This document shows, in pieces, positions 18,241 to 25,613 of a DNA stretch of 64,000 nucleotides (within the stretch, counting starts at the first letter, position 1; each line of letters opens with the position of its first letter). This stretch comes from Parvibaculaceae bacterium PLY_AMNH_Bact1 (lineage in GTDB: Bacteria > Pseudomonadota > Alphaproteobacteria > Parvibaculales > Parvibaculaceae). The notes beneath the pieces are model-generated. The model saw only the letters and a list, made by a program, of their open reading frames with translations. It made no database searches and was not told the DNA's origin. Both the position numbers and the translations under genes were made by a program. The stretch spans positions 868,001 through 932,000 of the forward strand of contig CP126168.1 of assembly GCA_032881465.1 (NCBI GenBank), given 5' to 3'.

Positions 18241-18852
18241 ATGGCGGACACTGACGTAGAAAGTATTACTGGCACAGATCCTTTTGCGCTCTTCAAGGAG
18301 TGGATGGTGGACGCGGGGAAATCCGAGCCAAACGATCCCAATGCCATGGCGCTGGCTACAGCAGACGCGTCCGGGCTGCCGGACGTACGCATGGTGCTTC
18401 TCAAAGACGCGAGCCCGGATGGGTTTGTTTTTTATACCAATCTTGAGAGTGCCAAGGGCAACGAGTTGGCTGAGAACCCGCAGGCGGCACTGTGTTTCCA
18501 CTGGAAAACGTTGCGGCGCCAGATCCGGGTGCGTGGGTCCATCTCACCCGTGAGCGATGCGGAAGCAGACGCCTATTTCGCAACCCGAGCCAAAGACAGC
18601 CAGATCGGCGCCTGGGCCTCCAGACAATCCCGCCCCATGGAGGGACGGTTTGAACTGGAGAAAGAAGTAGCTCGCTTTGGCGCGAAATACGCCATCAAGA
18701 AAGTGGATCGCCCACCGCACTGGTCCGGTTTTCGGCTCATGCCAAGTCAGATTGAGTTTTGGCGGGACCGTCCGTTCCGTCTTCATGATCGGCTGGTGTT
18801 CCGACGTGAAGCTGCGGATGCGCCTTGGCAGACGTCAAAGCTGTTCCCGTGA
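18241..18852 (+). CDS. pdxH: Pyridoxamine 5'-phosphate oxidase
   Basis: FMN enzyme converting PNP and PMP to pyridoxal 5'-phosphate. The 203-residue protein shows the FMN-binding strands [18 protein letters not shown] and [27 protein letters not shown], and the C-terminal signature [17 protein letters not shown]. An ATG at 18229 is in frame, but GAGGA at 18231-18235 is an appropriate ribosome site for the ATG at 18241. Many PLP enzymes occur elsewhere in the window. Five bases separate its stop from the cation transporter start. Confidence 0.94.
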   Translation: MADTDVESITGTDPFALFKEWMVDAGKSEPNDPNAMALATADASGLPDVRMVLLKDASPDGFVFYTNLESAKGNELAENPQAALCFHWKTLRRQIRVRGSISPVSDAEADAYFATRAKDSQIGAWASRQSRPMEGRFELEKEVARFGAKYAIKKVDRPPHWSGFRLMPSQIEFWRDRPFRLHDRLVFRREAADAPWQTSKLFP

Positions 18853-18856
18853 TCCT

Positions 18857-19777
18857 ATGATCAATAACGAAACAATGAGCACCACCGCAAACGACACGCT
18901 GATGCGCCGCGCCACCTACGCGGCTGTCGGGGTGGCGCTTTCATTGATCGCCATGAAAGCAGCTGCCTTTATTATGACGGGGTCGGTCGCCATGCTAGCG
19001 ACCTTGTTTGATTCAGTGCTCGATATGGCTGCCTCCGTCCTCAATCTGTTTGCTGTTCGTGCCGCGCTCACACCTGCGGATTATGATCACCGTTTTGGTC
19101 ACGGCAAAGCCGAGGCAATGGCAGGGCTCGGTCAAGCGACCATCATCGTGCTGTCGGCGATGTACATTCTGTGGGAGGCCGGGTCGCGTTTGATTGACCC
19201 TGAACCTGTGTCTAGCTCTGGGATCGGGATCGTTGTGACCGTGTTGGCCATTGCACTGACGTTGGCACTTGTTGCCTACCAGACCAAAGTTGTCCGGGCG
19301 ACCAAGTCACTGGCCATCGCCGCAGACTCGATCCACTACAAGGGTGATCTGTTGATGAACCTTGCCGTGATCGCTGCATTGGCGCTCTCTGCCTTTCCGG
19401 GGTTCATCTGGGCGGACCCCATCTTCGGCATTCTGATCGCGTGCTTCATCGCCTACAGTGCCTGGCAAATTGCTGACCAGTCTGTACAGCAGCTCATGGA
19501 TCAGGAATTGCCTGAAGAAGAACGTGAGAAAATCAGGGCGATCGTTCTGAATGATGCGGACGTGCAGGACATGCATGACCTGCGCACCCGTATGGCAGGC
19601 AGTAAACTCTTTATCCAGTTTCATCTGGAACTCGATGGGAATATGAGTCTGACCAATGCTCATGAGGTTGCTGATCGCGTCGAAAGTGCTGTGCGGCATG
19701 CCTTCCCAGGCAGTGAAGTGCTATCGCATCAGGATCCAGCGGGCCTTGAGACAATCTCGGCGTTTGAGCGGACATAA
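18857..19777 (+). CDS. Cation diffusion facilitator transporter (FieF-like)
   Basis: An inner-membrane divalent cation/proton antiporter of about 306 residues. TM2 region has the DSVLDMAASVLNLFAV metal site (Asp pair), followed by YDHRFGHGKAEA; TM5 carries SIHYKGDLLMN with the second His/Asp pair. The cytoplasmic C-terminal domain contains the HDLRTRMAGSKLFIQFHLEL strand. The D-D/H-D site fits FieF/YiiP (Zn, Fe). The frame is open further upstream within pdxH, but the protein begins at 18857 or 18875. Its TAA overlaps the next ATG by one base. Confidence 0.9.
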   Translation: MINNETMSTTANDTLMRRATYAAVGVALSLIAMKAAAFIMTGSVAMLATLFDSVLDMAASVLNLFAVRAALTPADYDHRFGHGKAEAMAGLGQATIIVLSAMYILWEAGSRLIDPEPVSSSGIGIVVTVLAIALTLALVAYQTKVVRATKSLAIAADSIHYKGDLLMNLAVIAALALSAFPGFIWADPIFGILIACFIAYSAWQIADQSVQQLMDQELPEEEREKIRAIVLNDADVQDMHDLRTRMAGSKLFIQFHLELDGNMSLTNAHEVADRVESAVRHAFPGSEVLSHQDPAGLETISAFERT

Positions 19778-21378
19778 TGGCCGCAATCGATGCTGCCGCA
19801 GTCGAGAGATTTTTGGCGACCAGCGCAGCCTACGGTCTTCCTGAAGATAAGCCAGTCGAGCGTATAGATACCCATATCTCGGTCATCTTCTTGGCTGGGC
19901 AGCATGCATACAAATTGAAGAAGCGCGTGGATCTCGTCTATCTCGATTTCACAACGCTCGATGCCCGCCGTGAAGCCTGTCAAAATGAACTGAGGCTTAA
20001 TCGGCGCACCGCGCCTTCTCTTTATCTTGATATTGTTCCTGTCGCTGACACGGGCGACGGACTATTGCTCGGGGAGGGTGCGGACGGAACGATTGTTGAT
20101 TGGGTGGTGAAGATGGCCCGCTTCGATCAATCCGACCTTCTCTCGCAGATGGCCGATCGCGGCGAACTGACTGTCACGATCATTGAGAAACTGGCACGGC
20201 AGTTGGTACAGTTTCATGAGAGGGCTGACATAAGTCAGACGGACGGCGGGCCGGGGCGCTTTGCGGAAATTCTTGAGAGCAACCGCAAGAACTACGAACC
20301 TTTCATTGGCCAGATTTACCCACCGAGACTTATCGAGGGGCTGGGCAGTCACTACGCGGACATCCTCAAGGCATTGTCCAGTCTTATTGAAAAACGCCGC
20401 GCCTCTGGCTGGGTGCGCCACTGCCATGGAGACCTCCATCTAAACAATGTTGTGTGCCTCAACGGTGATCCGGTGCCGTTTGATTGCATCGAGTTTAACG
20501 ATCAGTTTGCGCGTATTGATACGCTTTACGATTTTGCTTTTCTGCTCATGGACCTGGCGTTCAAGGCAATGTCTGACCAGCGGCTCGCTGCTCACACAAA
20601 TGCGGCGCTCAACGCTTACCTGCAGGCACACTCTCCAGAAGATCTTTCGGAAACCCTGAAGGGTCTGCGAGCACTGCCTTTTTTCATGAGCGTGCGGGCA
20701 AGTGTGAGGTCCCATGTCAGCGCTCGAATGTCGGCGAACAAAATGCCCGGTCACGAGGCTCTTGAAGAGCTCGCTCTGGCCTATGCTGAGTTTGCAGTGG
20801 ATTTATTGCAGGGGCGGAAGGCGAGGCTCTATGCGATCGGTGGTTTGTCGGGGACGGGCAAGACCACCATTGCCAAACGGCTTGCGCCTGAACTTGGGGG
20901 TGCGGTTGGCGCGGTTCATCTTAGGACAGACATCATCCGAAAGAGACTTGCCGGTATCGCCGATACTGATCGTCTGTCATCTGATGCCTACTCGCAGGCA
21001 GCAAGCGACCAAGTATATGCTGAGATGGCGCGCCTGGCAGGCATCGCTCTCGACGCAGGTCAAACGGTGATCTGCGATGCCGTCTTCGCAAAGCCCGCAG
21101 AACGGGCGTTGATAGAGAACGTGGCCATAAACCGTTCAATTCCCTTTGAGGGGATCTGGCTCGAGGCGCCTGCAAAACTGTTGGAATCCCGCGTTGAACA
21201 GAGATCTGATGCGGGAACAGACGCCTCGGACGCAGATGTGCGTGTCGTAAGGCACCAGCTTTCATATGTGCTCGGTGATCTCAGTTGGCCCGTGATTGAG
21301 GCGGTTGGAGGGCCTGAGATGGTCCTATCCAGCGTTCGCACGGCATTAAGCCCAACGCCCTCACCCTCTGAGATTTAA
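19777..21378 (+). CDS. Fusion of aminoglycoside-phosphotransferase-like kinase and AAA/P-loop ATPase
   Basis: 533 residues in two parts. The N-terminal 330 residues resemble the APH/choline-kinase fold with the catalytic loop RHCHGDLHLNNVV (about 212) and FDCIEFND supplying the metal-binding Asp. The C-terminal 180 residues are a P-loop kinase-like domain with Walker A GGLSGTGKTTIAKRLA (about 350). This pairing is found in many alphaproteobacteria and is annotated as bifunctional APH/ATP-binding protein; no substrate is known. Antibiotic resistance should not be assumed. It starts inside the TAATG overlap with the cation transporter. Confidence 0.85.
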   Translation: MAAIDAAAVERFLATSAAYGLPEDKPVERIDTHISVIFLAGQHAYKLKKRVDLVYLDFTTLDARREACQNELRLNRRTAPSLYLDIVPVADTGDGLLLGEGADGTIVDWVVKMARFDQSDLLSQMADRGELTVTIIEKLARQLVQFHERADISQTDGGPGRFAEILESNRKNYEPFIGQIYPPRLIEGLGSHYADILKALSSLIEKRRASGWVRHCHGDLHLNNVVCLNGDPVPFDCIEFNDQFARIDTLYDFAFLLMDLAFKAMSDQRLAAHTNAALNAYLQAHSPEDLSETLKGLRALPFFMSVRASVRSHVSARMSANKMPGHEALEELALAYAEFAVDLLQGRKARLYAIGGLSGTGKTTIAKRLAPELGGAVGAVHLRTDIIRKRLAGIADTDRLSSDAYSQAASDQVYAEMARLAGIALDAGQTVICDAVFAKPAERALIENVAINRSIPFEGIWLEAPAKLLESRVEQRSDAGTDASDADVRVVRHQLSYVLGDLSWPVIEAVGGPEMVLSSVRTALSPTPSPSEI

Positions 21379-21436
21379 CGAACCTGTGACAAAGCTCTTG
21401 CTGGTCATGAAAGCTCGGTTCCACTAGATTGCCCAG

Positions 21437-22189
21437 ATGAGTGAGCCATCAAACCATAAAAAGACCCTCATCCTGACCGGGGCAAGCCGCGGTATCGGCC
21501 ACGCGACCGTGAAGCGTTTTTCAAGCGCGGGATGGCGGGTGATCACCTGTTCCAGACATCCTTTTCCAGAGGACTGTCCGTGGGAAGCGGGACCAGAAGA
21601 CCACATTCAAGTCGACCTTTCTGATCCGGTAAACACGGCTGCGGCGGTGGCCGAGATGCGTCTTCGTCTCCGGGATCAGGGCAGTCATTTGAATGCGCTG
21701 GTGAACAACGCGGCGATCTCTCCAAAAGGGGAGGATGGCAGTCGTTTAGGCGTTTTCGAAACGGATATGGAAGCATGGCGCTGGGTATTTGAAGTGAACT
21801 TTTTCGCACCGGTGAGCCTTGCTAGGGGACTGGTGAACGAACTGCAAGCAGCAAAAGGCTCGGTTGTGAATGTAACATCCATTGCTGGAACCCGCGTGCA
21901 CCCCTTTGCTGGATCCGCCTACGGAACATCCAAGTCAGCACTTGCGGGATTGACGCGCGAAATGGCATCTGACTTTGGTCGGAAGGGTATTCGTGTGAAC
22001 GCGATTGCGCCTGGAGAGATAGACACAGCGATTTTATCTCCTGGGACCGACAAGATCGTCGCGGAAATTCCCATGCAGCGCCTGGGCACGCCAGAAGAGG
22101 TGGCGCGCACCATCTATTTCCTCTGCACAGACCAATCTTCTTATGTGAATGGTGCAGAAATTCACATCAATGGCGGCCAGCACGTCTAA
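21437..22189 (+). CDS. Short-chain dehydrogenase/reductase
   Basis: A 250-residue classical SDR. TGASRGIGHATV (residues about 12-23) is the dinucleotide loop, NNAAISPKG the NNAG-type motif, SIAGTRVHPFAGSAYGTSKSAL the catalytic Ser, Tyr and Lys, and NAIAPGEIDTAI the post-catalytic loop. Substrate is unknown. The last 90 bases (22100-22189) recur as a detached, 90% identical copy at 23571-23660 (see repeat and pseudogene entries), so the region has rearranged. No regulator lies on its 5' side. Confidence 0.9.
   Translation: MSEPSNHKKTLILTGASRGIGHATVKRFSSAGWRVITCSRHPFPEDCPWEAGPEDHIQVDLSDPVNTAAAVAEMRLRLRDQGSHLNALVNNAAISPKGEDGSRLGVFETDMEAWRWVFEVNFFAPVSLARGLVNELQAAKGSVVNVTSIAGTRVHPFAGSAYGTSKSALAGLTREMASDFGRKGIRVNAIAPGEIDTAILSPGTDKIVAEIPMQRLGTPEEVARTIYFLCTDQSSYVNGAEIHINGGQHV
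22100..22189 (+). repeat. 90-bp direct repeat, copy 1 (3' end of SDR gene)
   Basis: This segment and 23571-23660 align without gaps over 90 bases with 9 differences counted by eye (about 90% identity). Sequence similarity ends abruptly on both sides. The two copies flank the LysR and DUF6506-like genes. Confidence 0.9.
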
Positions 22190-22217
22190 GTGGCAGCACA
22201 GCTCTCCAAAGCAATGG

Positions 22218-23105
22218 TCAAATAGGCGGTTCGCCACGAATTGCATTCAAAAAAACTTGTTCGTGTGAGGCAGGGGCGGGTCGATGAGACAGATAGATTT
22301 CGACATTCTGCGGAAAACCTATCGGCAGCGAATGAAAGCTCACATCCTTCATAGATAGCCTTGTCAAACTTTCTTGTACGACCGCAAACCCAAGTCCCGC
22401 ACTGACTAAATCAAGCGCTGCCAATGGGCTTGTCGCTTCCAGGCTGATGTCAGGTTCGAACCCTGCCTGACGGCAGTCTTGTAAAAAAGCTACCCGTGCA
22501 TCGGGGAAATCGTTCTCTGGCAGCCATACAAATTTTTTCCCGTTTAACTGGCGGGCTTGAACCTTCTTGCCCAGACCGGACCCTGCCGGTCCCGCGAGGA
22601 CAAAAGCTTCAGAGTGTATCTTTGTGCTGACAATGTCTTCCCAGTGAAAAGGGGTGGCATATGTCAGCGCGATGTCGATTTCACCTGCCGCCAATCTCTC
22701 AAACTGCTGTTGCGAGCGCATTGGAAGAAGTTTGAGATTGATTGAACGAATACGTTCGTCGTGAGACCGGAGTGCAGTTGAAATCAGCTGCGCGTGAATG
22801 GCGCCATCGACATATCCAATTATCAGCGACCCGGCCCGCCCTTCCGCAATGGCATCTACCCGCCGCTCTAGCCGATCAGCATTCGCTAACAATAACTTAG
22901 CCTCAGCAAGGAATTCTCGACCTGCGGCTGAGAGCTTCAACCTCTTTTTTGAGCGGTGGAATAAACTCACACCAAGCCTGGCCTCAAGCTCAATCATCTG
23001 GCGGCTAAGGGGTGATTGGCTGATGTTCAGCTGTGTTGCCGCCTGCCCGACATGTTCGTGTTCGGCAACGGACACGAAATAGCGCAATTGTCGCAGATTA
23101 AACAT
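22218..23105 (-). CDS. LysR-family transcriptional regulator
   Basis: A 295-residue LTTR. Residues 1-60 hold the winged helix-turn-helix (MFNLRQLRYFVSVAEHEHVG, then QLNISQSPLSRQMIELEARLG); the remainder is a periplasmic-binding-type effector domain (GSLIIGYVDGAIH, LAAGEIDIALTYATP). It is divergent from the DUF6506-like gene and the 87-base gap contains a 28-bp palindrome, the classical arrangement for an LTTR controlling its neighbour and itself. Its stop codon lies 29 bases from the convergent SDR stop. Third-position base use looks less GC-rich than surrounding genes by eye. Confidence 0.92.
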   Translation of the reverse strand: MFNLRQLRYFVSVAEHEHVGQAATQLNISQSPLSRQMIELEARLGVSLFHRSKKRLKLSAAGREFLAEAKLLLANADRLERRVDAIAEGRAGSLIIGYVDGAIHAQLISTALRSHDERIRSINLKLLPMRSQQQFERLAAGEIDIALTYATPFHWEDIVSTKIHSEAFVLAGPAGSGLGKKVQARQLNGKKFVWLPENDFPDARVAFLQDCRQAGFEPDISLEATSPLAALDLVSAGLGFAVVQESLTRLSMKDVSFHSLPIGFPQNVEIYLSHRPAPASHEQVFLNAIRGEPPI

Positions 23106-23129
23106 AAGACAAAAAAGGTCTCAACATAG

Positions 23130-23157
23130 ATATAGATCAGATTAGACAGATCTATAT
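23130..23157. promoter_or_regulatory. Candidate LysR operator
   Basis: ATATAGATC and GATCTATAT are perfect 9-bp inverted repeats separated by ten bases, in the divergent region between lysR (start 23105) and the DUF6506-like gene (start 23193). Size and placement fit an LTTR recognition site for autoregulation and target control. Confidence 0.5.
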
Positions 23158-23192
23158 ACGCTTGGTAGATGTTTCGCAATGGAGGGGCACAC

Positions 23193-23570
23193 ATGGATCG
23201 TCGAACATTGCTGAAAACACTCATGGTGGTTTCCCTTCTTCCGAGCAACGCAAACGCGAAGGGGAACAACATGGGCCTGTCGAAATTTGGATTTATCGTA
23301 ACGGGGAGTAATCTCAATCCGGACAGCAACAGAATGTCGATGAAATCCGATACGTTCGAAATGATTGCGGTAGGTGTGTCAGAGGCATCAGAGGGCGTGG
23401 CCGTTGCGGTGGAAATGGTCGCTGACGGAGTCCAACTGATTGAGCTTTGCGGTGGATTTGGTCCAGTTTGGACAGGTCGCATCATCGATGCGATCTCAGG
23501 CACCATACCTGTCGGGTCTGTTGGCTATGGTCCGGAATCTATCGACCAGATGTATCGCCTGTTTCAGTAG
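23193..23570 (+). CDS. DUF6506-like small protein with a twin-arginine leader
   Basis: 125 residues. The core, from LSKFGFIVTGSNLNP to the end, matches what I recall of DUF6506, with the hallmark DGVQLIELCGGFGPVW and a following PVGSVGYGPESI. Family function is unknown. The N-terminus is unusual: MDRRTLLKTLMVVSLLPSNANA has a Tat-like D-R-R-x-L-L-K, a hydrophobic stretch and an A-x-A cleavage site, which predicts export. GGAGGGG sits seven bases before the ATG at 23193. An alternative start at 23271 would give a leaderless cytoplasmic protein. The stop codon is immediately followed by the SDR fragment. Confidence 0.75.
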   Translation: MDRRTLLKTLMVVSLLPSNANAKGNNMGLSKFGFIVTGSNLNPDSNRMSMKSDTFEMIAVGVSEASEGVAVAVEMVADGVQLIELCGGFGPVWTGRIIDAISGTIPVGSVGYGPESIDQMYRLFQ

Positions 23571-23660
23571 GTGGCGCGTTCCATCTACTTCCTCTGCACA
23601 GACCAATCGTTCTATGTGAACGGGGCAGAAATTCACATCAATGGCGGCCAGCACGTCTGA
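23571..23660 (+). pseudogene. Detached 3' fragment of an SDR gene (repeat copy 2)
   Basis: The 90 bases after the DUF6506-like stop codon read VARSIYFLCTDQSFYVNG and end in IHINGGQHV-stop, the last 29 residues of an SDR. It is a 90% identical copy of the end of the SDR gene at 21437-22189, in the same reading frame and with a stop at the same place (TGA for TAA). No other part of an SDR is present. It marks a duplication or insertion boundary. The frame is kept and most changes are silent or conservative, so the donor may have been a related gene rather than a recent copy. Confidence 0.85.
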
Positions 23661-23687
23661 TTACCTAAGAGACTGCCGCAACCCCGA

Positions 23688-23771
23688 TTAAATAGTACTC
23701 AAGTAAACGGTTGTCGCCACGATCAGCCAGAATGCCGCTGTGGTCGACAGTGCAAACAACATCTCACGCAT
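23688..23771 (-). CDS. 27-residue single-pass membrane peptide
   Basis: Minus-strand ATG at 23769-23771 followed by 27 codons and a TAA. The peptide starts MREMLFALS and continues TTAAFWLIVATTVYLSTI, one hydrophobic helix with a short charged N-terminus. A strong GGAGGAGAG ribosome site stands six bases before the ATG. No homologue is recognised. It lies alone between the SDR fragment and the MarR gene. Ribosome site strength and a clean transmembrane profile make it more likely than chance. Confidence 0.55.
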   Translation of the reverse strand: MREMLFALSTTAAFWLIVATTVYLSTI

Positions 23772-23888
23772 GGGCCTCTCCTCCGAAGGAATGCGGGTGT
23801 GTTCTCTCAACTTCTCTGATTCTGATGATTGATAAGTGATTCGTCAAAAAAGATGACAATGGGATGTCAGTGAGAAGCAATGCTGGCG

Positions 23889-24380
23889 CTAGAGATCAGC
23901 GAAGTCGATCTCGTCTCGCGCCTTGTCTAGATGGACGCGGACCTGCTGCAAAAATGGCAGGGCGGCTTTGATTTCCGACACATCAAGGTCCTCAACCATC
24001 TGCGCGAGCGCTGGAGTAGTAGCGGCCAGCGTCTCGTCACGCTTTGAGAGTCCCTTGTCCGTCACGGTCACGATCTTGCTGCGTCGATCCTTGGGGTCTG
24101 TAGCGATCGCCACATATCCCTTTTCCTCAAGCTTTTGCAGTGTGTTTGTAATCGCCCCTTTGGTCACCTGAAACGACGCAGCGAGTTGGGCAGGGGTCCG
24201 TTCTCCGCCCAGCCGGGCAAAATGGTTGAGCACAGTGAATTGCGCACTGGTCATTCCTTCCGGGAGGGCACGTCGAAAGGCTGTGGAGAAGAGCTGGTTG
24301 ATGATGCCTACTTCGTTGAAGAAGGCGTAGAGAGTGGAGCGATTGTCGTTTTGGCTCTCACTCTCAGGTTCGTCTGTCAC
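23889..24380 (-). CDS. MarR-family transcriptional regulator
   Basis: A 163-residue winged-helix protein: LNHFARLGGERTPAQLAASFQVTKGAITNTLQKLEEKGYVAI is the recognition helix region and DPKDRRSKIVTVTDKG the wing. GTG start at 24380, two bases after the nitroreductase stop, so the two are one operon. The 41-bp palindrome upstream of the operon (25547-25587) is its likely operator, giving autoregulation; MarR proteins commonly release DNA on binding phenolic or oxidising compounds. Confidence 0.92.
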   Translation of the reverse strand: MTDEPESESQNDNRSTLYAFFNEVGIINQLFSTAFRRALPEGMTSAQFTVLNHFARLGGERTPAQLAASFQVTKGAITNTLQKLEEKGYVAIATDPKDRRSKIVTVTDKGLSKRDETLAATTPALAQMVEDLDVSEIKAALPFLQQVRVHLDKARDEIDFADL

Positions 24381-24382
24381 GC

Positions 24383-25531
24383 TTATAAAACCCTTGTCTC
24401 GATAGGCCAGCGGGGTCCGCCGGGGATGGTTGGACCGTACCCCAAACGTCCGAGCATTTGTATCCTGTGTCCGGGTGCTGCAAGTTTTGTGTGCACCTCT
24501 TCGTAAAGCGGCTCCATCTCCACATATTCCTGCAATGATTGGGAAAGCGGATGAATGCCAATACCGAGCTCAGTCGCTTTCATATTTGCCCTGATCCAGG
24601 CCGCACCGGCATTGAGCTGATCAATCCGCGTATTGCCCTTTGTTGTGAGCCATAGATGTGCCATCGCGGTGAACATCATCTCCTCATACATGTCGAGACC
24701 GATTTTGAACCCTTCTGACGAGGGATCAGCCAGTTCTTCGCGCGATATGATTCCGGCAAGGGCAGCAGCATCGAGAAAAGCGGAACCGCCAATATCAATC
24801 CCATCAGGGTTTGCGTTGATCTCTGCTTTGCCGATCCGCATCAGGTCGACACTTTCCATGTTGGTGCGATGCGTTGTGATCTCGAGTTTGTGTGCGGCCC
24901 AGGTGAGTGCGCGCAAATCTTCGCGCTGCGCGGGGTCGGCTGTGAATTCAACTTTGACGCTGCCGGGCACCACAGAAGCGATAGCCGACAGGCTGCTTTC
25001 AGAAACCTCCCGACTGGTGTCGTAGGGTTCTTTGAGCGAGCGTCTCATCAACACCTGCGCAAAGAGCGGGTCAGGTGTGGCAGATCCCGGTGCGCCAAAC
25101 CGCATGCGCGCAATGGGGCGTGTATCGAGGTTTTGATCCGGCGCACCGTCGGGGAATGGCTCTACTGTCAGGGTGCGACCATCTTCAGCTGCCGCCATGC
25201 GGGCAAGCTCCAGAAAGCACCCAAGGCCAATGACGATCTGTCGTTCAAACGGATCGGTTTCCGGTAGCAACCTATCGAGATCGCAATAAAGCATGGCGAC
25301 ATCAGGCTCGGACAGGTCCACCTGCCAGGGCTGCCGGTTGTGCGGGTTGGGGGCGAGCACAGCATAGGAGAGAGTGCGCATGCGTGGCTCAGCGTAGTCA
25401 GGCCCACCAGCACGCTTCCAGGGCGCAAGGGCGTCAGTTGGTGTTCTGGTAACGGCAAATCCGCCAGCGCCTGCAGCGGCGATGATGGCGGTCGAGCCCA
25501 TGATTTTCAAAAAACGGCGACGGCTGGCCAT
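24383..25531 (-). CDS. Tat-exported nitroreductase-family (Acg-like) flavoprotein
   Basis: 382 residues. MASRRRFLKIMGSTAIIAAAG is a textbook Tat leader (S-R-R-x-F-L-K), so the protein folds with its cofactor before export. The mature part resembles Acg-type FMN-binding nitroreductases: NPHNRQPWQVDLSEPD, DTRPIARMRFG, AGAAWIRANMKATELGIGIHPLSQ. Acg proteins may bind flavin without being typical nitroreductases. The ATG at 25531 has GAGG nine bases upstream; a TTG at 25546 is in frame but less likely. First gene of the operon with marR, behind a strong palindrome. Confidence 0.85.
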   Translation of the reverse strand: MASRRRFLKIMGSTAIIAAAGAGGFAVTRTPTDALAPWKRAGGPDYAEPRMRTLSYAVLAPNPHNRQPWQVDLSEPDVAMLYCDLDRLLPETDPFERQIVIGLGCFLELARMAAAEDGRTLTVEPFPDGAPDQNLDTRPIARMRFGAPGSATPDPLFAQVLMRRSLKEPYDTSREVSESSLSAIASVVPGSVKVEFTADPAQREDLRALTWAAHKLEITTHRTNMESVDLMRIGKAEINANPDGIDIGGSAFLDAAALAGIISREELADPSSEGFKIGLDMYEEMMFTAMAHLWLTTKGNTRIDQLNAGAAWIRANMKATELGIGIHPLSQSLQEYVEMEPLYEEVHTKLAAPGHRIQMLGRLGYGPTIPGGPRWPIETRVL

Positions 25532-25546
25532 GATGTATATCCTCAA

Positions 25547-25587
25547 TTAGTTCAACGCTAAACCAATATAGTTTACCGTTGAACTAA
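25547..25587. promoter_or_regulatory. MarR-type operator, 41-bp near-perfect palindrome
   Basis: Left arm TTAGTTCAACGCTAAAC (25547-25563), spacer CAATATA, right arm GTTTACCGTTGAACTAA (25571-25587). The arms match at 16 of 17 positions. Each arm itself looks like a pseudo-palindromic MarR half-operator (AGTTCAAC..TAAAC), so two dimers could bind side by side. It lies 15 bases upstream of the nitroreductase start codon, over the expected promoter. Confidence 0.6.
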
Positions 25588-25613
25588 TTCAAGGAAATAT
25601 GACGATCTAGACG

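Noticed and set aside
19777-21378. Aminoglycoside resistance gene
   Set aside because: Only the kinase fold is shared; the fusion with a P-loop domain is a common chromosomal alphaproteobacterial protein with no link to resistance.
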